From Lingula anatina (Eukaryota; Brachiopoda; Lingulata; Lingulida; Lingulidae), in NCBI RefSeq assembly GCF_001039355.2, contig NW_019774736.1, forward strand, positions 1,068,501 through 1,132,500: DNA of 64,000 nucleotides, read 5' to 3'. The position numbers and the translations under genes were made by a program. Below the pieces are notes generated by a model, which searched no databases, was not told the origin of the DNA, and was given only the letters and a program-made list of their open reading frames with translations. Shown piece after piece: positions 1-17,146 of the stretch (position 1 is its first letter; each line of letters starts with the position of its first letter).

Positions 1-5198
<5,198 letters not shown>

Positions 5199-5625
5199 CT
5201 ACAATAGGATAGTATATAAACAACTCTGATTGAAAACACCTCGTATTCTGAGAATTTTTCTGTTACAGACAAGGCAGGAATTTGCAAAAAAAAAAAAATG
5301 TTTACAGATGATGCTAAAAAATATCCTTTTGCCATTTTAGTGTGAAAATCAATCCTAGATTACTTTTTTATCTTCACGAAACCGTTTAGGAAGTAGACAT
5401 GTAATAAATTACAGTATAAAACTTTATAAAACCATGCATGTTCATCCCCTTAGTCTTTACAACACACTGCCCATGTCAGCGCTTTTCTGTACAGACAACA
5501 CCACCTAACCTCGTCAAGATTATTACCATACAATCCTTACTAAATTGTGACTACGTAATTATGCATGGATAATTAAAAGAATATAAATGTCGGCTGAAAG
5601 CGAAAACTACAGGCTAATTACTTAC

Positions 5626-5700
5626 AACTTTGGACTGATGTTCAATAAGGATAGTCTCTCCTCAATCTGTGTCCGTCTGCTGCTACGCACACACTGACAG
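5626..5700 (-). other. GALE: GALE 5' non-coding exon
   Basis: On the minus strand a good donor (AAGTT then gtaagtaat) ends at 5626, and an acceptor (ttgtag) precedes ATTATG at the first coding exon. This implies a short untranslated first exon ending here. The upstream limit is a guess. Confidence 0.55.
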
Positions 5701-6024
5701 CAACGGATTTTCTTGCACATTTAAAATATGGTTTCGAATGTATATTTCCGAAGGAAAACGGCAAAATTATGATAAATAATTAAAAACTGTTTATTTTTCA
5801 AAATACATTAAAATTACAATTTTTTAAAAATTAGTTTAAATGACTTAAAATTTGACTGGAGAGATAAGAATTATACGATAACTAAAATCCACATATAAAA
5901 CGGCTCATTGTACAAAATTTTGCGACGATTACCAGTGAGCAAGTTGCACGGTTATTATTCGTCGTTTCGAGGTCTCTGTGGTTGAAAATACATTTTCAGA
6001 CTGTAAAATTTACATTAACCAACC
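5640..6024. promoter_or_regulatory. Shared GALE/RTF2 head-to-head promoter region
   Basis: GALE (minus) and RTF2 (plus) start codons are divergent, and the inferred GALE first exon lies less than 400 bp from the RTF2 ATG. No TATA box is clear on either side. A common housekeeping-type bidirectional promoter is inferred from position only. Confidence 0.5.
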
Positions 6025-9000
6025 ATGGGTTGTGATGGGGGTACGATTCCACGACGGGATGAATTGGTTAGGATGAAAAAGAAACCAGAGCAGGTGAATA
6101 TCACTAAATTACAAAAGTAGCTTATTATTTAAGTTGAAATTATGAAAAGTGCAAAATAAAGTATTCCCAATTTTGCTTGTAAGTGATAATGAGAAATTCA
6201 TTGCTGAACTGCGCCATTATGAAGAAAAATGTTTCCATTATTAACTCCTATAGGTATATCATAGGTATATCAGAAAATTTTTCAAACTGATCAGAAAATT
6301 ATAATACTTATATCATCTGAAAGGTAATGCAAAAACCGGATGAAATCATTTGGAATTTTTTAAATATTCCTACAAGCAACAAAGATATTGAAGTTTTTTA
6401 ACTGCAAAAATTCACCAAAAGTGTCCACACTCTTCATCTAAAAACCTGTGAATACTGACCAGCGGTGATCACTCAGCTGTAGCTGCAGCTCAAATTCCTT
6501 GTGACCAATTAGGGCTCTATGTTAATCTAATGTCCCGGAAACAAACCCAAATTGGTGACCGCACAAGCACATGGCTGGGATGGCTTCCGTGCAGATCATG
6601 TATTATAAATATTGCGCATCAAATAAACTATACTTCGCATATTTTAATTTTCCTGATTTTTCTACATAATATTGCAAATTTCGTAAACTTTATTTATTAT
6701 AAATTTCAAAAAATTCCAACCAGTATTTACCTGACATTTTTGAGCATTTTGTCGAGGCAAAACTTCAAACGCCCTGAACTGAAACTTCTCAAAGACTGCA
6801 ACACGGGAAAATCATGTGACCGGATTTTTCTCTTTGATTTACAGCTTATTTAGTTAATGGCTTGTATTAGTTTTTTTACGCGGCGCTAAAAGAGAGATAT
6901 AAAAAAGGGGTGCCGTAGGTGAGCTGTCAGCAGGCCGATATCAGTTTTATACTTCACTGCCCCTGGATAGTTACTACTGTAGCGCCCTTAGCGGATTGTG
7001 ATATACCTAACTCCTAGCACGAATATTCATGCATTAGCACTCCTACTGAAGGTTCTGATATGTACTGGCTGTGCTTACGTGTACGGTCCATTCTGCGTGA
7101 ACCATCCGTTCTGACCGACTGTACACGCAGCAGACGCGTGTATGAGCCGTTCTGTGAATGATCCGTTGTTATTCACCTGTACTGTTATATTCGGCTAGTT
7201 CATTTCCTACCTTATTATATATTTACTATGATGGGGATAAAATTCATGTGTTAATTGATAATTTTGATAGAGAATCAGTGTCAAAATACAGTTCGATGCA
7301 TGGATGAACCTACCGTGGACGGGCCATCGTTATTCAGCTGCTGGCTACTATTTTAGTATTGATTTTACTAGGCTAGTGTGTTGATATGGCCACCTGAGGG
7401 AAATCGCAGTAGAGGTGAACATCTATAAGATATGAAAACGTCTAGAGATTATGTTTGAATTTGCAGTATGTTCTCAACAGCGCAGGTTTATTATAGGCTA
7501 AGAATGTATTGATGACTCTATGGAGATGGACTGTAAACACCGGAAGTCTCCCATATTTGCCTGCGCTTTGTGTGCATGAGCAGAATGGATTGTTCTCGCT
7601 CCGAGTGATACACGCCACACTGTCAATAGGAGTGCTAACGTATGAATTTTCAGGGGGCATCTCGATAGTCTGAAGGTTTATTGGTCTGAAAGTTCATAAG
7701 TCCTAAAAATGGTAATATTTTCATCGGTTTTTTAATCAAGGGTTCAATAGTCCAAAGGTTTTATAGTGAACATTCGGACCAATGAACCTTGGGACTATTG
7801 AACCTCCAGACTATTGCTATGGCCCCAATTTTCTTGCTGTTAACCTGCGTGTATTAAAGAGCAAATTAATTTATACCCATGTATCATTTATCGGGACTCC
7901 CTAAAATGCGCAATATGGCGCCAGAATAGGCAACACATCCACTTGACTCATTTTTTTCAGTGTAGTGTGCTGTATTGGGGTGTGTTGTGCTTTTAAAGGA
8001 AATCATCATTTCTCATCTGTTGCATGTCTTTTTCTGTAAGATAGTTTTTTAACACCACAGCAGTGGTTTATTCAATTACAAAATTATCTTAACTGTCTAT
8101 AATCTCACTGTCTTTTCATATAGCCGTGAATAACAAATGAGTCCAGTAACAAGATAACACAGAAATTGGTTATTTGCAAAAAAAGTAGTGATATGAAAGT
8201 GAAATATATTACTATAGTTGATCCAACTTACCAAATCTTTATGATTTATTTATCGTCAGCCATATTGTCCACTCTACACAAGCAGCTCTTCTTGGCTATA
8301 TAACAGACACCCTGACATATACAAATGGCACCGATTTGTTAAACTGGATCAGCAATATTAATTACCTTGTGATATGTTTAGCTTTTTTATTACCTGATTT
8401 ACTTGTGAATGACCTTTTTCTGTTTACACGTGACCAGATTAATTTCTTATGTGTTGTGCTGTATTGCACATTTTAGTATGACTGGATCATACTCATACAC
8501 TGACTTATGTGTATCTTGATAATTGGTCTTATTACTTATCTTCTTTGTAGGACTTAAATACAATGTAATTATCACCCAATATGAACAACCTTTTTTGAAA
8601 TCCACATTTCCATTGTAGAAAGATAAAGACATGGCAACTGCTGCAAAATGGCAACATTGTGCACTTACTCAAGAAAAACTACGAGCTCCAATTGTGGCAT
8701 GTGAACTTGGAAGGTTAGTTACATATGTCTTTGAGCAGATTGCACAAGTGATTAAGTCCAGGTATATTGAGGTTTCAGGTTACATCTGTGATAATAGTAA
8801 ATATCAATGGGCTTACTTTAAAGTTATAAATGCTTCTTTGCAACTTAACCCGACCAAATACCACCATTTAGTTTTATACATGTAACTTAAAAGAAATACC
8901 AAAGGATATTACCTCAGACTTCCCAAGAATGATATTTAAACATATATTTTCTGCTTTCTTTCTATCAGGCCTACTCCACTACCAGACTCGGCACCGAATG

Positions 9001-11662
9001 ATCCCAAATTCACCGGTAGATCAGATCACACTACCCATTTTCAAGGTGTTTGTCAGTATGCATTTCACAGTATCATGTCCCGGAACAAATTTTGAGATGA
9101 GATGCACTACTTTCCAACCCCGCTCAGAATCATCGCTAAATCACATCGTGTACTAGGCAAGAGTGGTGTCGCGTCTGATACTTCGAAGAGCATACTGACG
9201 GCAATAATCTAGTTTTTGTTTTACATAGAATTATCAACTGTCGCACCTAGGGGCCATCAAACTCAGTTTCATGAGTCCTGGGTTGCATTAAACACACACA
9301 CACACACACACATAACAAATTAAGAAACGACTCTCATTTTTGCACAATTTAGAGTCTGATACTTCGAAGCGCGTACTGTCACACACCTTGAAAATAGGTA
9401 GTGTGGTCCAATCTACTGGTGAATTCAGGATCACTCGGTGCCGAGTCTGGTAGTTGACAAATGCAAGATTGTATTTGATCAAAATGTTTATGTACATTTC
9501 AGGCTATATAACAAGGAAGCTGTGATTGAATTTTTGTTGGACAAAAGTAAATTTGAGGGAGCAAGTAGTTCCCAACATATTAAAGGATTAAAGGTATTAA
9601 CAACTGGAAGAAAAGAAGACCACACATCCTATAGTTGTATATGTTGAATATGTATTTTGTAAAGTGGAAAACCATCAGCTGTTTATAAAATTTAAAGTTA
9701 AACAGTATTTAACAGGCTAGTTGGTATCAATTTTAAAATAGTTCATTTACTTTAATTGTTTTTTATGACAAGCCTTGAATGAACAGACTAAAACTGGTGT
9801 ATGATGTATCAATTTTGCATTAATTCACTTATTTTGATATTTGTTTATGACACCTCTTGAATGAAAATATATCTTGATGTTTAACAATCAAAACTTGGTG
9901 TATGTATGAGCTTACATAAAGTCCCACCCATTAATATACCAGGATGTCAGAGAGTTGAAATTGACAGAGAACCCTGCCTTCACCAAGGAAGTGGCTGAGA
10001 AGGGGAATGCGTACATAGACATGCAACTGTCTAAATACATTTGCCCAGTGGTGGGGTTGGAAATGAATGGAAGATACAAGTTAGTTTTTACTTTGGTTTG
10101 TCTTGAATGCAAAAATGTCCTGGCTCAAGCATCCTTGGTTTTATCTTGTTTGAATGCTTTGCACACATTTGTGACATTCTTTGTCTCAAATTGTATATTA
10201 ATGAACTATAGTGAAACTATCAGAGTGCATTATCACATATTTTCAGAGCCAAACATGCATGAATAGTTATGCTTGCACATACAAAATGTTATTGTGAGAA
10301 AATTTGTTATAAAACTTCAGGACTTAAGGTTATGAGCAAGGTATTAAGGGGTTGGACAAAAAAAACATTAAGCCTTCTTTAATTTTTTGGTAAAATATAT
10401 TTGTGAAATAGTTTTGTGTTATAAACGTTGTAGTTGTAAGACATGTTTACTTCAGTGGTTGGCCTTTTTCAGTTTTTGCTTTCCCTGGAGCTGTGGCTGT
10501 GTGGTTTCTGAGAGAGCCATGAAGGAAGTAAAGTCAGAAAATTGCCACAAAGTAAGTGCTCTGCATGACTGACACAACTCACTCTCACTCTTTATGGTTT
10601 TTAAATAGGCTGTATCTTAGGAATAAGAGAAAATTGTTAAAGTTTCCAGGAATAAAATTTTGGCTATGTAATTGTCTAATGCAAATACCTGATCATGGTT
10701 GTTCAGTATATATTGGTTTGTCAAATAATGTACCTTCTTCGGGTTTCAGTGTGGGAAACCTTTTAAAAGTGATGATGTTGTGGTATTGAATGGAAATGAG
10801 GAAGAAGTTGAACAAATGAAGAAGAATATGGAACACAGAAGACTTCAAGCAAAGCTGGAGAAAGTGAGTGAATTGAAATGGTTACTTTTCCAATCAAAAA
10901 CAAAGGTCATTGAATTAGTTTTGATTACTTACATTGAAGGTGGAGGGTGAAGCACTGTTAAGACGTTGTTACTTTCTTAAAAGCATAATTAATTTTCATT
11001 ATATTATTGGACAGTTCATATTAATGCATTTTGTTCCAGGAAGAGTGGTAGAGAATGGTGACATATAAAATGTTTTAATTAAATTTTTTTTTCAAATTCT
11101 TTCTATGAACAGAAAGCCAAAAAATCAGGAAAACATAAGGCATCTGCAGCAGTTGGGAGCAGTGAAGGTATGTAACAGTTTTAACAAAAACAAGAAAAAT
11201 GCAGAAAAAGAAAGTTATTGAAAACGTGTGATCAGATACAAATACAGTTTACATATTAGCACTGATTACTTAAAACTGGTATTTGCTTGATATCAATGCA
11301 TTTAGTTATTGGAGAGATATGAGGAGTTGTAAACTTGAATGCTTATTTGCTTTACAGATTTGGTTGTAGATAACAAAAGAAGTAAATTGGATTTGCCCAG
11401 CACAAGTAAACCTGGCGTAGTATCTACTTCAGATACATTTATGTCATCTAGCAAGTTGACCAATGGCAGACTGGATGACAAAGCAGGCAAGGAACTTAAA
11501 AAGACATCCAATGGGAAGTTGGGTGAGAAAGAGGTTAAATCTAAGAGTATCCAGTCAGACCCAACTACAAGCAAAGTGTTTAAATCCCTTTTTACATCCA
11601 GTGAGGCAGCTAAGAAGCAACCCTCAGCTCATTGGGTTACGTATAACCCCTGTTATAATTGA
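6025..11662 (+). CDS. RTF2: Replication termination factor 2 (RTF2)
   Basis: RTF2 is a nuclear protein that acts at stalled replication forks and is a substrate of the DDI1/2 shuttle proteins. Eight exons join in frame: 6025..6093, 8619..8713, 9503..9593, 9943..10079, 10473..10551, 10750..10863, 11113..11167 and 11358..11662. Together they give 314 residues (human about 306). The N-terminus MGCDGGTIPRRDELV is the family signature. It is followed by PIVACELGRLYNKEAVIEFLL, then the RING-like half YICPVVGLEMNGRY and CGCVVSERAMKEV with NCHKCGKPF supplying Cys/His ligands. Next come DDVVVLNG, a basic low-complexity stretch, and the conserved ending VFKSLFTSSE then SAHWVTYNPCYN. The ATG has A at -3 and G at +4. 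A poly(A) signal AATAAA lies at 11929. Introns 1 and 2 carry inverted-repeat elements. The gene looks intact. Confidence 0.97.
7013..7645. mobile_element. TAGCACGAA-type inverted-repeat element
   Basis: The left end reads TAGCACGAATATTCATGC then TTAGCACTCCTA. The right end (7605..7640) carries the reverse complement of CATACGTTAGCACTCC and TTGACAGTG. A compact copy of the same family lies at 61625..61746. No transposase is visible. It sits in RTF2 intron 1. Confidence 0.6.
7660..7806. mobile_element. GTCCGAAGGTTCA-type inverted-repeat element
   Basis: Repeated forms of AGTCTGAAGGTTTATTGG and, inverted, CCAATGAACCTTGGGACTA occur within about 150 bp. A second copy of the same motif lies at 19845..19905 next to GGGGCCGTAGCAATAG. 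It is a short non-coding repeat in RTF2 intron 1. Confidence 0.5.
8975..9458. mobile_element. Foldback element in RTF2 intron 2
   Basis: The left arm (8980..9060) begins ACTACCAGACTCGGCACCGA. The right arm (9370..9455) is its reverse complement with scattered changes, and both contain CACCTTGAAAATxGGTAGTG or its complement. A (CA)n tract lies at 9293..9311. The interior from 9199 to 9350 recurs at 34440..34570. Confidence 0.7.
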
Positions 11663-12439
11663 CAAAATTCAATATATGAAAAGCAGAGGAATTACAAATC
11701 AACTTCAAATTTGATTATGATAAACATTTTGATTTTAAAATGAAAAATACATCATGGGTCCCTGGGACCAGGAGCCATTGGAGGGTATATTTGATACTTT
11801 ACAGAACTGACAGTTGAAATTAACTAAAAGTAGACTGAAGTACCTGTCATCAGTGCATTCATTGTATATTTTTACCCTTTTTTATTTACTTCATTGTATT
11901 TTATTACATGGAAAACTTATTAAAGGTGAATAAAAACTTAAATTTGAGAAGAATGGGAATATGCATTCTTCATGAAAGTCGAGGCACATTAATATGTCAA
12001 AAGAAAGTGCAAGAAAATTAAGTGTGCAACAAACCAGTTACTCTACAAGCAGCAAAGCTAAAAAGTGTACAGATATAAAAGCAAAGAATGATACACAAAA
12101 TATGTTATTTTGTCAATTTTGATGCAATTTTGATTGATGCTTTACACCAAAATCAACACCAAATTTTAACAAGATAAATCAAATTTAATGGTAGATATGA
12201 ATGTATCTGTTTTCCTGTACAGATACAAGTACTAAGGTCTAATTGATATGCAAAGTGCATTTTATGTGGAAAAGTGGGTCAAATTCAATGTTACATTAAA
12301 AGATTCCCAATATGATTTGCTTTTCAAGTTCAATAGCAATGTTACCATGGGTGATTTTCTCACTTTTGGAGATATAAAGGCTCGAAAGTACAGTTCGTAG
12401 GGGGAAAGTAAGTCAAATTCAAGGTCACATAGGGTGCTT

Positions 12440-12650
12440 TCCCAGTGATTTAGATTGATCTAAAGATTAAGTTTTAGATCGACCTAACTCCCTGGGGGTT
12501 CAGGCTAAATTGCAGTCAGCCGAGCGGACACCATAGTTAATTACCCCCTTACAGCTTTTAGTAGGCAATACAGACGCTTAAGCCAGCCAAGCTGACAGTT
12601 ATCTAGTGAGACTCCCCACATCTATGGAAATGGGGTGATAAAGATCACCA
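12440..12650. repeat. AATTACCCC-type MITE copy
   Basis: The order of motifs (GATCGACCTAACTCCCTGGG, GCTAAATTGCAGTC, AGTTAATTACCCCC, GACGCTTAAGCC, ATCTAGTGAGACTCCCCA) matches the palindromic copy at 36340 but with more divergence. Confidence 0.55.
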
Positions 12651-14194
12651 AAAAATGACTTTCAATTGTAACTATGGGTGTATCACTGCTAGTTTAGGAA
12701 AATTTCATATTTTGAAAAAATTCATCAGTGAGCATTCCTTTTTGAAATAAACTACATGAAAAACAAACAAACAGTGTTGCAATTGACAAACTGCTAAAAA
12801 TGAGCTCTCTAGCTTTTATGGTTCCAAAATTACAGAGTTTTCAGGAATGGCATTTTATGGCTGCGTCTCCAGTGAAGATGCAATGATTGACCCTGAACCA
12901 GGGATGAAAAAAGAAGACCCCAAGTGTAACTTCTCATCATTATATTTAAGCAAAGTGGTACAAACATTTTTCCACAGAATTTTTTTTTTTTCAAAATTTG
13001 GCCCATTTGAAGATTTAGGTTAAAGGCCTCATCTAAGGTCATCTTCAAAGTCTCCACATATGACTTGTGGTCAAACTTTAAAAGTAACTTTTCCCATAAT
13101 TCCTTAGGGAGATATTTAGCATTTTTAAAATTTCAAAATAATGTTGATTAAAAGAAACAGCCTAACTTTTGGAAAAATGGTCCAATCAACGGGATTTTTT
13201 CAAACTCGACCTGTATTTTAATCACTCGGCTTAATCACATGATCATATAACTGGTTTGAGTCCACTCAGGCTACCGGTTTCAAGTATAAGTATAGGCACT
13301 GTTTACAACTGTTCCAGGAAAAAAAAAAAAGAGTCCCTTGTCGCCTGCGTACTGGCAATGTATAGTGAAGCATGTCATGACAATGATCATAGTTGTGGGA
13401 AATACATATATGGAAATTATGACATGTTTATTTAAATCTCAAGTAATAGTCCAGTAAATGAACCAAATTTTTCCACTGAAGTTGATAAAAAAATTTTGCA
13501 AAGGTTTCTGAATATGGCCCAGTTATGGGCTAATATAACCCAGATAATTTCCCACTGGAATCCACCCATGGCAAAGTGCCATAATCCAAAATGGCCCCCA
13601 GAGGGTATTTAAGTGGGCATATCATGGAAACGGTAACCTAGAAACTTGTTAGAGGTATCATTTCTAATGTTCAAACGCATGGCCCTTCATTTGAAAAAAG
13701 TTTGGAAGTCATCTGGGGTCAAGGTCATGCCTAAATATCAAGATCAATCTCAAAAAAGGACTAAAATATCATAAAGTACAATGTCAGCTTTCTTTATTCT
13801 TTTCTTTTTTTGACATCACAAAGAACGATATAATAAGTGTCGAGTGTAAATGTGTGACAATCCCTTAGGCCTTGGAGTCATAGCCAATTAGTGTATGTCT
13901 AACATCTTTGTGTACCTAAGTTCACAGCTAAGCCTTTATATAAGAATCCGAGATATATCTTGATAGTCCCAATTGTCAGTCTTGCCTGTTGTACCAGCTT
14001 GTTTATGGAGGTTATTGTACGTTTATTTGTTCTGTATGACAATGTAATTGATGCTTTCTGTTAGTCCCGACAATCGGCATAATAATGTATATTGTGACTG
14101 TGGTATTATGAAATACCATGAAAATGTGACTCCCCAAAAATGTGACTCCCCAGTCAGATTTTCATTATGAAAATGTGACTCCCCAGTCAAATTT

Positions 14195-14905
14195 TCATTA
14201 TGAAAATGTGACTCCCCCTATGAAATTTTATTTTATTTGAGAATATAACTTTTATACTGTAGTATACATAATGGAGGCTACATTGGCACTTTTTGTTAGT
14301 TTGCAGATGAAAATTTTAATGAGAAAATAAGGAAATTTAAAAAAGTGTATTTTACCACCCAATGACTCCCCTATAAAAAAGCTATTTATTTGATATTTGG
14401 TGATCATTTCAACATTTTTCTTTAAGTTTGCTTTATGAAGAATATATATTGGAAATATTTGAAAGTTTGGTGGTAAAATATTGGGTGCAAAAAATGAAAA
14501 AAAAATCATATAAAATCTTCATATTCATACCCATGGGATTCGGACTCTCATGAACAAAAGGCCCTATTTTATATCTAGTCAACAAACCATTGTTTTCTAC
14601 AAGGTTTGCATTGTGACATATATTTTGTTAGTATTTGAAAGTTATGTGGTGAAAATTGTGGTGAAAATTGATAATTTTTGAAACTAGCATTCATCTTACT
14701 ACTTGCAGGACTTGGACTCCCATAGCCTTTTCATAGGAGTCATTGAGTGGAAAAATACATTTTCTTTTTTTTTTCTTTTTTTTTCTCATGAAAATTTTCA
14801 AAAAGTGCCAATGTAACTTCCATTATGCATACTAAATGATAAAAGTTATATACTCAAATAAAATAAGATTTATGAAGTTTTGTGAGGGGGGAGTCAGATT
14901 TTCAT
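14195..14905. mobile_element. Long foldback element
   Basis: The arms 14195..14380 and about 14725..14905 are reverse complements over some 180 bp with moderate divergence. Shared landmarks include GTGACTCCCC, TATAACTTTTAT, CATAATGGA, ACATTGGCACTTTTT and CAATGACTCC. The stretch just before it (14125..14215) repeats AAAATGTGACTCCCC three times. Part of the right arm recurs at 29420..29640. Confidence 0.7.
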
Positions 14906-15224
14906 GTTACACCGGTGTGACTCATATATGATTATAAGCTGGTTTGTTTGTTTATATGCGACGATATATGTTAATCAGTTTGTGTTATGTGTATTATATA
15001 CTACTGATATTTTGTGCAACGTATTCTGTCACTCCCCTTTTTATGTACAGACACAGATGTGTCTGTACATATTGCCATCACCTGCGTCTGTCGTCGCCGT
15101 CGTCGCCGATGCCGATGGCGTCGCCGATGCCGGCGCCGTGCACTTTCCTTGTTAACACGATAAGTGGAGGGCAGTTTTACTTTTTGGCTTTATATTTACA
15201 GAGCTGATGAATATTCATAAAACA

Positions 15225-15435
15225 CAGGTCAAGTTCGAAAATCAGCATGATCGGGCCATTATTGTAGAAGTTATGCTGTTTTTTCACTTTTCAGCATATA
15301 TGCAACCCTGTTAACACATTTTAAGGAAAACCGATAGGCCTGTTGTCATGAAACTCACAGGAGTAATCAATCTTACTAAAACGCAGGTCAAGTTCGAAAA
15401 TCGGCATGATCGGGCCACTATTTTAGTAGTTATGC
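15225..15435. repeat. 161-bp satellite monomers (inverted relative to 29 kb)
   Basis: Two units share CAGGTCAAGTTCGAAAATC and GCATGATCGGGCCA, about 163 bp apart. The same sequence in reverse complement forms a three-unit tandem at 28945..29395. The assembly N at 15436 lies at the end of the second unit. Confidence 0.65.
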
Positions 15436-15739
15436 NTTTTAAGTGCTGTTAATGTCCAATGAGACTACTGTATGCTAGATTGTCTCTGTTGCATATGTGT
15501 TGTAATGTGTGTTTAGTGTGAAAAATGTATGTTTTGTTTCTTTATTCTTTCACGAATGAACTTTATATGATTTTTCTAGCACCTATTGAGAACTGCATAC
15601 AAGAGGTCACCTTTCTGAATATTGTATTTAACAGGTAAAATACTGTATGTCAAGGTCAAATTTGCATCCAAACACATACAAAAATGACATTTCTGATCCA
15701 AAAACAATTCAGTTGAACTAGATAAATTCATTGAGGTCA

Positions 15740-17146
15740 AGCCTCTCTTTAACGTGCCAGATTAAAGTCATGAAATTAAAGGATAATAGTTTTTTGGTCA
15801 TCAGAGGTCAAGGTCATGTATGTGTTACAAGGTCAGTCTTAAAATGGGACCAGAATGGTGTAAAATATGTCCAACTATAATTCTCACAGAAATAAAATTC
15901 CGTTCCAAGTAATTTGGTCAAAAGGTATTCATTTATAAAGTGAAATTAATTGAACAAAAAAATAATAATAATAATAGCTAAGGTCAAATGGACATGAATG
16001 TAATTAAATCAATCAAATAAAAATACCTGAAATGTCATTTCTCTCAAATTTTATAACCCGACATTTACAGATGATCATGCCCTAGCAGCTTCAATAGGCG
16101 TGACAGACATCTAAGCTGCTTAAGTTGAATGCAATTAAGCAAGAAAAGAGGGATCCACAGTTAGTACAGTACAATAGGGTCTGGGAATGTTCCCTTTTTT
16201 TATACAGCCCAGTATTGAGTATCCAAACACTGCCCTATAGGATACAAATCAAGAAATTAAACAGGCCCTGCAGTCCATTTGCTCAACTTCTCAAAAAAAA
16301 AATGGTTGTCTTGGCCAGGAACAATTAAGTTGGGTATTGCCGTATAATATAATGGTCATTATCAGTATATAGGCTGTAGCAAGCAATCATCTGTATCCTC
16401 ATATTTTCCTTCAGAACCACTGGGTGGTTTTGACACCACAGTGAATGGCAAATGGGCTGATCTGCTGCCATGAGCAATTGCTTTCACCAGTCTCCAGAAA
16501 CAAACATTAAACAAGTAGTTTGCCATCAAAACTTCAAGAAGGAATCTCAATTTATCAGAAATTCTGACATGACTGTAATTGAGTTGATGTATCCAATTTG
16601 CTAAGGGGAAGCGTAAGTGACCAATTCGAGGTTGAGAATTTTACAACAGGAATAAAAATCCTGTTAGAATTTATTTTAAAATCTTTATCATTCTGATTTC
16701 TTAAGACTGAAAACAAGTTGCTGACTTCTTAAAACTGAAAACAAACTGTTACATATTTGATATTGATCAAACTTTGTTACCTAAGCCTGGCAAACTAATG
16801 ACAACATCTCAATATTGCTTACCTTGAACATTGCTTTAACATTGAAACAACGTAATTTCTCCTCTGGGTTATTATACAATTCATTTTACATTAGTAAAAA
16901 TTCTAATATAATTTACCAAACAATATAGTTATAAATCCCAGAAAAAAATAGGGTAAACTGAAACTTTAAAAAAAGATAACTGAGCACTGCAGCTCTGCAA
17001 ATAGTATACATGTAGTATTAAATAGTAATACTGTATAGTTAACATGTATATGCTGTAATATCACATTAAAGAACTTATATCTACTCCTTATATACTAGAG
17101 AAACTAAGCACAGATTATCATGATGCCCATAATTAATTCACCGTTG
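15740..17146. repeat. Duplicated block, 3' flank of GT61 gene A
   Basis: This flank is nearly identical to 29655..31078, which lies 3' of GT61 gene C. It differs by small indels, for example in the A-run near 16290 and a short insertion near 30410. It includes an AATTACCCC-type fragment (16060..16165). It has no counterpart 3' of gene B. Confidence 0.85.

Larger units (their letters stand above)
11663..15735. other. RTF2 3' UTR and repeat-rich intergenic region
   Basis: RTF2 3' UTR runs to just past the AATAAA at 11929. After it there is no gene. I see an AATTACCCC-type element (12440..12650), AGGTCAAGGTCATG-like fragments near 13710, a long foldback element (14195..14905), a CG-rich trinucleotide stretch (15085..15140), and satellite monomers with an N at 15436. 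Confidence 0.6.

Noticed and set aside
14252-14509. 85-residue minus-strand open frame
   Set aside because: It lies within the left arm and loop of a foldback repeat and has low-complexity Phe/Ile/Lys content.
13690-15850. AGGTCAAGGTCA-like words that could be nuclear-receptor sites
   Set aside because: They sit inside dispersed repeats and are too common there to be called regulatory.
16362-16550. 62-residue minus-strand open frame present 3' of genes A and C
   Set aside because: It recurs only because the flank is duplicated; an indel near 30410 disturbs it and no family pattern is visible.
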